NCBI GenBank assembly: GCA_023429345.1
Contig: JAEYVB010000038.1
Span: 1 to 5,144 of the forward strand
Reading direction: 5' to 3'
DNA from: Planctomycetota bacterium
Lineage (GTDB): Bacteria; Planctomycetota; Phycisphaerae; Phycisphaerales; UBA1924
DNA: 5,144 nt
The position numbers and the translations under genes are program-made. This document shows positions 1 through 4,796 of this stretch, one piece after another. The stretch's first letter is position 1. Each line of letters begins with the position of its first letter. The notes below the pieces were generated by a model. That model had not been told where the DNA came from. It made no database searches and was given only the letters and a program-made list of their open reading frames with translations.

Positions 1-92
1 GGACGATGCAGTACGAGGGCGGCCGCATTTTCCCGCAGCCGATCCGCTCGCCCGCTGCCGCACCGGCCGCCCACGAGGAGGGGTCCCACTAA
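1..92 (+). CDS. C-terminal end of an upstream gene, probably NuoM (partial)
   Basis: This is the last 29 codons of a gene that begins before the window; codons fall at positions 3, 6, 9 and so on, ending with TAA at 90-92. All three forward frames are open here. This one was chosen because nearly every third codon position is G or C and because its stop touches the nuoN ATG directly (TAAATG). The visible peptide begins TMQYEGGRIFPQPIR and ends in an Ala/Pro-rich, polar tail (PAAHEEGSH), which suits the hydrophilic C-terminus of a membrane protein. NuoM, the neighbouring antiporter-like complex I subunit, normally precedes nuoN, so it is the best guess from context. No diagnostic residue is visible, so the identity is inference while the coding call is fairly safe. 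Confidence 0.6.
   Translation, partial: TMQYEGGRIFPQPIRSPAAAPAAHEEGSH
75..81 (+). promoter_or_regulatory. Shine-Dalgarno site of nuoN
   Basis: GAGGAGG lies 11 bases before the ATG at 93, inside the last codons of the preceding gene. It supports the first ATG as the nuoN start over the in-frame ATGs at residues 11 and 13, and it suggests translation in a polycistronic mRNA. Confidence 0.7.
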
Positions 93-1733
93 ATGACCAG
101 CCCCCTCACCATCACGCTCGGGATGAGCATGGCCGACAAGGTCCAGTTCATCTGGCCCGAGATTGTTCTCTTCCTGACCACCTGCGCAGTGATGATCCTC
201 GGCCTCTCCCGGACCTACGCGACCCGCCGCATCACCGCCGGCGTCGCAGGGCTCGGCCTCATCATTGCCGGCGCTCTGGCGTTCGCCACGCCCCCCGCGC
301 CCGGCCTGCTGCCCCACCTGATGCCCTTCGCCAAGGTGCTCATCGCCGGCGTGGGGCTGCTGATGCTCATGCTGCTGGCCGGCACCGTCGATCGCGACGA
401 AGAGTCGCTCATCGCCCAGAAGCGCATCGCCTACAACCCGCTCCGCGCCAACCGCGCCGAGTTCTACGCGTTTTTCCTCTTCTCCCTCACGGGCCTGATG
501 CTCTGCGCGTCCGCCGACGACCTTGTCTGGCTTTTCCTCGCGCTCGAGCTGACCTCGCTCCCCACCTACATCATGGTCACGGTCTCGCAGACCGGCCGCC
601 GCGGCAGCCGGGCCCAGGAGGCGGGCGTCAAGTACTTTTTCCTCGGTGCGCTCGGGGCGGCGACCTTCCTCTACGGCTTCGCCCTGCTCTACGGCGGGAC
701 GGGCTCCACGAACCTCCTCGCCATCCGCGACATCCTGGCGACGCAGGCCGCTTCGGGCGGGATCAACACCATCGCCCTCCTCGGCATCCTGCTCTCCATC
801 CTGGGCATCGGCTTCAAGATCGCCGCGGTACCCATGCACCTCTACACGCCGGATGTGTACGAGGGCGCTGCCGCCCCGGTGTCCGCGTTCCTCGCTTTCA
901 CGCCCAAGACCGCCGGCTTTCTGGCCCTCATCCTGGTCTGCTCGACTGTGGGCTGGCACTTCCCGGACGGCCCCGGCGACGGCTCCCTCCCCGAGCTCGT
1001 CCGCCTCACCCTCTGGGTGATGGCGGCTCTCACAATGACCTGGGGCAACGTGCTCGCGGTCCTTCAGAACAACGTCAAGCGGATGCTGGCGTACTCCTCC
1101 ATCGCCCACTCCGGTTACATGCTCGTCGGTCTGGTCGCCGGCCCCGGCGATGGCCCGTTCTTCTCCAACGGCCTCGCCGCCGTCATGTTCTACCTGCTCA
1201 GTTACGGCGTGATGAACCTCGGCGCCTTCGCCGTCCTCGCCGCCCTCGAGCGCTGGGGCGCCGACGGTGAGACCGTCGAGATCGAGACCGTCGACGACAT
1301 CCGCGGCCTCTGCCGGACGCACCCGGTGCTGGGGTGGACGATGGTCCTCTGCTCCCTCAGCCTCCTGGGCCTTCCGCCGCTCCTGGGTTTCTTCGGCAAG
1401 GTGCCCCTGTTCACGAGCGCCATCAGCGCCGGCGAGATCGGCCTGGTCGTCGTCCTTGGTCTGAACTCCGCGATCGCCGCCTACTACTACCTCCGCCTGG
1501 CCTTCGCCGCCTATCTGGATGAACCCGATCCCGCGCTGCGACCGCCCACCCCGACGCCCTACGCCTCCCGCGTCTCCGCCGGCATCCTGTCCGCCGCCGG
1601 TGTCGTGGCGCTCATCTTCGTCGCCGGCTACCTGATGGATGCCAGCGGTCGCGCCGTCTCCGGCGGACGCTCCGGCGCCAAGCCTCCGCAGCCGGCGCAC
1701 CTCGAGCCCGTCCCCCACGCCGAAGCGCACTGA
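93..1733 (+). CDS. nuoN: NADH-quinone oxidoreductase subunit N
   Basis: NuoN is one of the three antiporter-like subunits in the membrane arm of respiratory complex I, which couples NADH oxidation and quinone reduction to proton export. The 546-residue protein shows about 14 hydrophobic segments (near residues 18-38, 47-66, 78-97, 123-163 as two, 178-204, 224-248, 262-286, 303-350 as two, 358-386, 411-433, 447-474 and 493-515). The charged residues of the proton path are present: E152 in LELTSLP, K180 in AGVKYFFLGA, K242 in GIGFKIAAVP, K272 in FTPKTAGF and K436 in GFFGKVPLF. They match E. coli NuoN E133, K158, K217, K247 and K395. NNVKRMLAYSSIAHSGY (326-342) is also typical of the family. The protein is longer than E. 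coli NuoN (485 residues), with a loop near 98-122 and a hydrophilic Pro/His-containing tail (516-546). It is probably the last gene of the nuo operon, since the next gene is convergent. Confidence 0.96.
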   Translation: MTSPLTITLGMSMADKVQFIWPEIVLFLTTCAVMILGLSRTYATRRITAGVAGLGLIIAGALAFATPPAPGLLPHLMPFAKVLIAGVGLLMLMLLAGTVDRDEESLIAQKRIAYNPLRANRAEFYAFFLFSLTGLMLCASADDLVWLFLALELTSLPTYIMVTVSQTGRRGSRAQEAGVKYFFLGALGAATFLYGFALLYGGTGSTNLLAIRDILATQAASGGINTIALLGILLSILGIGFKIAAVPMHLYTPDVYEGAAAPVSAFLAFTPKTAGFLALILVCSTVGWHFPDGPGDGSLPELVRLTLWVMAALTMTWGNVLAVLQNNVKRMLAYSSIAHSGYMLVGLVAGPGDGPFFSNGLAAVMFYLLSYGVMNLGAFAVLAALERWGADGETVEIETVDDIRGLCRTHPVLGWTMVLCSLSLLGLPPLLGFFGKVPLFTSAISAGEIGLVVVLGLNSAIAAYYYLRLAFAAYLDEPDPALRPPTPTPYASRVSAGILSAAGVVALIFVAGYLMDASGRAVSGGRSGAKPPQPAHLEPVPHAEAH

Positions 1734-1734
1734 T

Positions 1735-2058
1735 TCAGGTCGCGGCCGCCGCGGCCGCCGCCGCCCGCGCGTGCGCTGCCGCCGCGCCGCCCTGGTCCGA
1801 CGGCTGGCCCGCGATCGCCATCAGCACGGTATCGGTCCCGGAGCCGATGCCCCGCTCCCAGAGCACCTCGCCGGTCCCTGCGTGCAGGCAGTACACGTAC
1901 CCGCCCCGCCCGGCGAACACCAGCTCGCCCGCCGCCAGGATGGTCGCCGGCCCGCTCGAGAACCAGCGGGGGAGCTTCCGCTTCCAGGCCGGCCGACCGG
2001 TGAGCCGATCGATACCCGCGACCCATCGACCGGTCGCGACAAAGAGCATCTCGTCCAT
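1735..2058 (-). CDS. Small PQQ-like beta-propeller repeat protein
   Basis: The 107-residue protein has two propeller-blade repeats of the PQQ_2 type. The first is LFVATGRWVAGIDRLTGRPAW (5-25) and the second GYVYCLHAGTGEVLWERG (53-70). Each has the usual pattern of beta strand, aspartate or histidine, TG turn and a tryptophan that packs between blades. There are too few blades for a closed propeller. However, short proteins of about 100 residues with this pattern occur in several bacteria, so it is probably complete rather than a fragment. There is no signal peptide, so it should be cytoplasmic. Residues 91-107 are a low-complexity alanine tail encoded by GCC/GCG repeats, which runs to one base short of the nuoN stop. 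There is no good Shine-Dalgarno site; a -10-like TAGGCT six bases before the ATG suggests a leaderless mRNA. An in-frame ATG at codon 4 is an alternative start. The biochemical role is unknown. Confidence 0.8.
   Translation of the reverse strand: MDEMLFVATGRWVAGIDRLTGRPAWKRKLPRWFSSGPATILAAGELVFAGRGGYVYCLHAGTGEVLWERGIGSGTDTVLMAIAGQPSDQGGAAAAHARAAAAAAAAT
1742..1758. repeat. Two NotI palindromes separated by one base
   Basis: GCGGCCGC occurs at 1742-1749 and again at 1751-1758 with a single C between. Each copy is self-complementary and the pair can also fold on itself. It lies in the codons for the alanine tail of the small propeller gene, just past the nuoN stop. It could act as a strong hairpin between the convergent genes, but there is no T-run on either side, so it is not a classical intrinsic terminator. 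Confidence 0.5.
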
Positions 2059-2064
2059 GCCTAC

Positions 2065-2070
2065 AGCCTA
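2065..2070 (-). promoter_or_regulatory. Possible -10 element of the small propeller gene
   Basis: Read on the - strand, TAGGCT ends exactly six bases before the ATG at 2058. If this is a -10 box, transcription would begin at or next to the A of the start codon and give a leaderless mRNA, which fits the lack of a Shine-Dalgarno site. No TTGACA-like -35 is visible about 17 bases upstream. It differs by one base from the TAGGAT seen before two other genes in the window. Confidence 0.35.
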
Positions 2071-2106
2071 CCAGCCGCCGCAAGCCCCGCCCACGGCCTC
2101 TCCCGA

Positions 2107-2115
2107 CTAGGATGC
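2107..2115 (+). promoter_or_regulatory. CTAGGATGC element, probable -10 region of scoB
   Basis: The core TAGGAT (2108-2113) matches TATAAT at four of six positions and lies in the 112-bp divergent gap before scoB, with its last base 57 nt before the ATG. The same nine bases recur before the DUF1844 gene. No recognisable -35 is present. If it is a -10 box, the scoB mRNA would have a leader of about 50 nt. The ATG inside the element is not in frame with scoB. Confidence 0.45.
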
Positions 2116-2170
2116 GATCCGCACCCGCCGCCCGTCCCCCGGGCCTCCCGCACACGATTCAGGACCTCAC

Positions 2171-2833
2171 ATGCCCCTCACCCGCGAACAGATCACCCGC
2201 CGCGCCGCGGCCGAGCTCCGCGACGGCTACATCGTCAACCTCGGCATCGGCATGCCCACGCTCGTCGCCAACTACATTCCCGATGGGATGGACGTCTGGC
2301 TCCAGTCGGAGAACGGGCTCCTGGGCATCGGCCCCTTCCCGACCGAGGCCGAGCTCGACCCCGACCTCATCAACGCCGGGAAGCAGACCGTCACCGCCCG
2401 CAAGGGCGCCAGCTATTTCTCCTCCGCCGACTCCTTCGCCATGATCCGAGGCGGCCACATCGACATGTGCATCCTGGGCGCGATGCAGGTATCCGAAGAG
2501 GGCGACATAGCCAACTGGATGATCCCCGGCAAAATGGTCAAGGGCATGGGCGGCGCCATGGACCTGGTCGCCGGCGTCAAGAAAATTGTCGTAACCATGG
2601 AGCACAACGCCAAGGACGGCTCGGCCAAGCTCGTCAAGGCGTGCGGCCTGCCCCTCACCGGCGTGAACTGCGTGAGCATGCTCATCACCGACCTGGCCGT
2701 CCTGGTCTTCGACGACGCACGCAAACGCTTCGTCCTGACCGAGGTCGCGCCGGGCGTGACGGTGGACGAGGTGAAGCAGAAGACCGAGGCCGAGATCCTT
2801 ATTCCGCCGGATGTCCGCACGGTGTCTGTCTGA
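2171..2833 (+). CDS. scoB: 3-oxoacid CoA-transferase subunit B
   Basis: This is subunit B of the family I CoA-transferases (SCOT/AtoA type). They move CoA between succinyl-CoA or another acyl-CoA and an acetoacetate-like acid, in ketone-body and short-chain acid metabolism in the cytoplasm. The 220-residue length is normal for a separate B subunit. The catalytic glutamate is E47 in the signature QSENGLLGIGP (45-55). NLGIGMPT (23-30) and RGGHIDMCILGAMQVSEEGD (93-112) are also typical, as is DLAVLVF (174-180). The start is supported by AGGA at 2161-2164, six bases before the ATG. No subunit A gene adjoins: the upstream gene is divergent and the downstream gene convergent. The A subunit must therefore lie elsewhere if the enzyme is the usual heteromer. 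The sequence cannot say whether the acceptor is acetoacetate or a related acid (AtoA, PcaJ and similar). Confidence 0.93.
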   Translation: MPLTREQITRRAAAELRDGYIVNLGIGMPTLVANYIPDGMDVWLQSENGLLGIGPFPTEAELDPDLINAGKQTVTARKGASYFSSADSFAMIRGGHIDMCILGAMQVSEEGDIANWMIPGKMVKGMGGAMDLVAGVKKIVVTMEHNAKDGSAKLVKACGLPLTGVNCVSMLITDLAVLVFDDARKRFVLTEVAPGVTVDEVKQKTEAEILIPPDVRTVSV

Positions 2834-2834
2834 G

Positions 2835-2851
2835 CGCGGGTGACCCCCGCG
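2835..2851. terminator. GC-rich hairpin between convergent scoB and yraN
   Basis: CGCGGG (2835-2840) and CCCGCG (2846-2851) form a perfect 6-bp stem around the loop TGACC, starting two bases after the scoB stop. The gap between the two convergent stops is only 27 bp, so one hairpin could serve both strands. There is no T-run after it in either direction, so terminator function is inferred from position and fold alone. Confidence 0.4.
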
Positions 2852-2860
2852 ATCGAGCCC

Positions 2861-3283
2861 TCACACCCGCACGCCCTCGTGATGCCGCAGCTCGGGCTTC
2901 CCGCCCGTGGCCGGCCACTCGACCGCCACCACATCCACCCGCAGCGGCCGCCCTCGCCAGCCGTTCGCCCGCGCCAGCACCCCGAGGATGGCCCGCAGCT
3001 TCCGCCGCTTCTTCTGGTGGACGCTCATCTCCGGCGCGACGATCTCGCCCAGCACGCTCCGGCCGCTCCCCCGCAGGCGTGTCTTGACCTCCACAAGCAC
3101 GATCGTCTTGCGGTCCGGCGCCTCGCACACAAGGTCCGCCTCGCCGATCCGCACGCGCACGTTCCGGCCCAGGACGCGGTAGCCCTTGCGCTTCAGAAGC
3201 CGCGCCGCCGCACGCTCGCCCGCCGCGCCCAGGGCCTTGCCCTCGGGAACACGTCGGAAGCGTTGCAGCAGCCGCCCCAGCAT
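2861..3283 (-). CDS. yraN: YraN/UPF0102 family protein with a predicted nuclease fold
   Basis: The 140-residue protein belongs to the UPF0102 (YraN) family, predicted to have a PD-(D/E)XK nuclease-like fold; its cellular substrate is not established. The family landmarks appear in order. GAAGERAAARLLKRKGY (19-35) carries the N-terminal glutamate E23, and IGEADLV (46-52) corresponds to the usual GEIDLI with E48 and D50. VLVEVKTR (62-69) provides E65 and K67 of the (D/E)XK part. QKKRRKL (90-96) and LRVDVVAVE (114-122) follow. The likely catalytic acids and lysine are therefore intact. The start lies 4 bp after the stop of the parvulin-like gene. Its Shine-Dalgarno GGAG (3291-3294) falls within the last codons of that gene, so the two are probably co-transcribed and translationally linked. 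The C-terminus ends in a short basic tail and the gene is convergent with scoB. Confidence 0.92.
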   Translation of the reverse strand: MLGRLLQRFRRVPEGKALGAAGERAAARLLKRKGYRVLGRNVRVRIGEADLVCEAPDRKTIVLVEVKTRLRGSGRSVLGEIVAPEMSVHQKKRRKLRAILGVLARANGWRGRPLRVDVVAVEWPATGGKPELRHHEGVRV

Positions 3284-3287
3284 CCGC

Positions 3288-4664
3288 TTACTCCGGCCAG
3301 TAACGCCGCGCCGCGATCTCGGTGAGGAGCGCCGTCATCTCGCCGAGATCGCTGAAGCTCGCACGTTCCTTGAGCCGCTCGATGTACCGGCGCTGTTCCG
3401 ATTCAAACGCCATGGAGTTGAGCACGTTGGCGATCCGGAGCTGCACATCGCGATCGCTCAGCGGGCGGCGGATCTGCTCGACCGAGTCCAGGTAGAGGAA
3501 CGTCCGCGCCCCCGCGAAATCAACCGGGCCCCCCCAGGCGCCCGGCTGGAGGCCCTGCGCCAGCGTGTTCAGCGGCTCGCTGAAAAGCGTTGCCTCCGCG
3601 TACTCGCCGGTGAACGTCTGGTCGCCCCACAGCCCGCCCTTGGCTGGTTCGAAGGCGTTGTCCGCCGTCGCCGCCACCTCCGCAAACGGCGTCCCACCCT
3701 TGAGCGCGCCCTGGACCCGCGCCAGCGCCTCGGCGTTGTCCGCCGGCACCTGGATCATCCGGAACGTCGCCTTCGCCGGCGGATTGAAGAGCTCGTAGTT
3801 CCGCTCGTACCAGAGCCGGACATCCTTCCAGCTCACCCGCACGCGCTTGCGGATCTTCTCGTCGAGCTGGTACTGGATCAGCAGCAGGATCTCCCGCTCG
3901 CGCTTGGCCTGCTCCACCGTCTTGCCGCCCTCCGAGAGCCGCCGCGTCAGTTCCGCCTGGCTCCCGCCCGACTCGCGGCGCTGCTGCTCCGCGAACTCCT
4001 GCACCAGGTAACGGAGCCCCATCTGCTGCTCCGGCCGCAGCGAGGCCCGCGCCTCCGCCTGCAGCAGCTCATCCTGGAGCACCCCGTTGAGCTTGCTGTT
4101 GAACGCCGCCCGCGCAAAGTCCAGCCACTGCGCGCGGTTGATCGGCTCCTCCGCCCCCGTGCCGCTGTACCGAAACCCGAAGAAGTCGTAATCGTCCCGC
4201 GTCAGCGTCCGCCGCCGCGCCGTCGCCTCCAGGCGCGGCCCGACCTCGTCCAGCAGTTCCTGCACGCGGATGGGGCGCCCGTTGATCTCGCCAACCTTCG
4301 CCTCGACCAGCACCGGCATACCCACCGGCTCAGGCGCATCCCCCGAGAGCACCGGAGGCCCCGCCGCCACCGACACATCAAACGCCCCGTCCGTCGCCCC
4401 AAGCGCGCCGGCCGCGGGGGGCCGCTCTGCGCCCCCGCCCACCGTGACCGCCGGGGCTTCGGCCACCGGCACCGCCGCGGGCTCCGAACCTCCGGCCCCC
4501 GCCTGTGGAACGTCCGCCGGCCGCCCCGTCGGCGTGGTCGTGGGGTCGGCCACGAAGTCCGCGCTCTCGAGCACCGTCGCCTGCCGGTTCTTCTCCAGTA
4601 TGCACCCCGGCGTCACCGCCGTCAGCGCCGCCCCGGCCATGAACAAGCCAATCCGTATCGTCAT
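3288..4664 (-). CDS. Exported SurA/PpiC-like parvulin-domain protein, probable lipoprotein
   Basis: The 458-residue protein starts with a signal peptide: basic MTIR, then hydrophobic IGLFMAGAALTAV, then TPGC with Cys21 as a likely lipidation site. The lipobox is imperfect (T and P at -3 and -2). A Pro/Ala/Gly-rich, probably disordered linker covers about 40-118. VGEINGRPIRVQELLDEV (124-141) resembles the N-terminal part of SurA-type chaperones. A charged helical region (175-275) follows, then a PpiC-like domain (about 278-398) with WKDVRLWYERNYELFNPP, GTPFAEVA and KGGLWGD. A further helical tail (400-435) is typical of SurA/PrsA-like proteins. It should act outside the cytoplasmic membrane in folding exported proteins. 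The usual parvulin histidine is not seen: the first strand reads FRMIQVP and the last ARTFLYLDSV. It may therefore be a chaperone rather than an isomerase. It is the first gene of a probable operon with yraN. GAGG three bases before the ATG, or AAAGG further upstream, could bind the ribosome. Confidence 0.82.
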   Translation of the reverse strand: MTIRIGLFMAGAALTAVTPGCILEKNRQATVLESADFVADPTTTPTGRPADVPQAGAGGSEPAAVPVAEAPAVTVGGGAERPPAAGALGATDGAFDVSVAAGPPVLSGDAPEPVGMPVLVEAKVGEINGRPIRVQELLDEVGPRLEATARRRTLTRDDYDFFGFRYSGTGAEEPINRAQWLDFARAAFNSKLNGVLQDELLQAEARASLRPEQQMGLRYLVQEFAEQQRRESGGSQAELTRRLSEGGKTVEQAKREREILLLIQYQLDEKIRKRVRVSWKDVRLWYERNYELFNPPAKATFRMIQVPADNAEALARVQGALKGGTPFAEVAATADNAFEPAKGGLWGDQTFTGEYAEATLFSEPLNTLAQGLQPGAWGGPVDFAGARTFLYLDSVEQIRRPLSDRDVQLRIANVLNSMAFESEQRRYIERLKERASFSDLGEMTALLTEIAARRYWPE

Positions 4665-4690
4665 GCCTCGCCGCGGCCTTTCTTCTCGAA

Positions 4691-4704
4691 TCCACGCGTG
4701 TGGA
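4691..4704. promoter_or_regulatory. Inverted repeat near the predicted start of the parvulin-like gene's mRNA
   Basis: TCCAC-GCGT-GTGGA is a 5-bp inverted repeat around 4 bases. The inner CACGCGTG is a perfect 8-bp palindrome. It lies just downstream of the predicted - strand -10 box, about where transcription would begin. An operator or a small 5' mRNA hairpin is possible, but no regulator is known from the sequence. Confidence 0.25.
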
Positions 4705-4709
4705 CCCCA

Positions 4710-4738
4710 AATGTACGTCCCCGCTCACGCCGCCACAA
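4710..4738 (-). promoter_or_regulatory. Possible sigma70-type promoter of the parvulin-yraN operon
   Basis: On the - strand, TTGTGG (4738-4733) and TACATT (4715-4710) are separated by exactly 17 bases. They match TTGACA at four of six positions and TATAAT at four of six. The -10 box lies 45 bases before the ATG, which leaves a short leader. It was found by eye in a high-GC intergenic stretch where AT-rich hexamers stand out. Confidence 0.4.
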
Positions 4739-4766
4739 CCGGTCGCGGAAAGTCCCGGTTCCGCCC

Positions 4767-4775
4767 CTAGGATGC
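4767..4775 (+). promoter_or_regulatory. CTAGGATGC element, probable -10 region of the DUF1844 gene
   Basis: This is the second copy of the 9-mer found upstream of scoB, here with TAGGAT at 4768-4773, its last base 23 nt before the ATG. As a -10 box it would place the start of the mRNA near 4780, just ahead of the Shine-Dalgarno site. No clear -35 is seen 16-18 bases upstream. Confidence 0.45.
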
Positions 4776-4781
4776 CCCCCA

Positions 4782-4795
4782 AGGGAAAGGACCCT
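4782..4795 (+). promoter_or_regulatory. Shine-Dalgarno site of the DUF1844 gene in a small hairpin loop
   Basis: AAAGGA (4786-4791), five bases before the ATG at 4797, is a good ribosome binding site and fixes the start. It is flanked by AGGG (4782-4785) and CCCT (4792-4795), so the site forms exactly the loop of a possible 4-bp hairpin. Confidence 0.6.
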
Positions 4796-4796
4796 C

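Noticed and set aside
1735..2058. The propeller gene as a pseudogene fragment of a larger PQQ enzyme
   Set aside because: It has its own start, no internal stop and two well-formed repeats, and short proteins of this type are known. No remains of further blades were seen upstream on that strand.
1628..2155. A 175-codon - strand frame over the propeller gene and the nuoN end
   Set aside because: It is Arg/Gly-rich and in a different frame from the convincing propeller repeats, and it overlaps nuoN, so it is a shadow frame.
2112..2444. An ORF starting at the ATG inside the first CTAGGATGC element
   Set aside because: It is out of frame with scoB, has no ribosome site and gives a Pro/Ser/Arg-rich product. 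The matching ATG in the second copy is also out of frame with its gene, so the 9-mer is not a start-codon context.
2159..2605. A 148-codon frame antisense to scoB
   Set aside because: It is the complement of well-supported scoB codons and is rich in Gly, Asp, His and Val, a typical antisense shadow.
1639..3087. A 482-codon open frame on the + strand spanning the end of nuoN, the propeller gene and scoB
   Set aside because: It overlaps three recognisable genes in other frames. Its product is Arg/Pro/Ala-rich low complexity with no family motif, as expected of stop-poor frames in high-GC DNA.
2840..3325. A 161-codon + strand frame antisense to yraN
   Set aside because: The - strand carries the clear UPF0102 motifs; this frame has only Pro/His/Arg-rich sequence.
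4270..4770. A 166-codon + strand frame antisense to the linker and signal peptide of the parvulin-like gene
   Set aside because: It is Pro/Ala/Gly/Ser-rich and complementary to a low-complexity linker; the - strand frame has a signal peptide and domain order.
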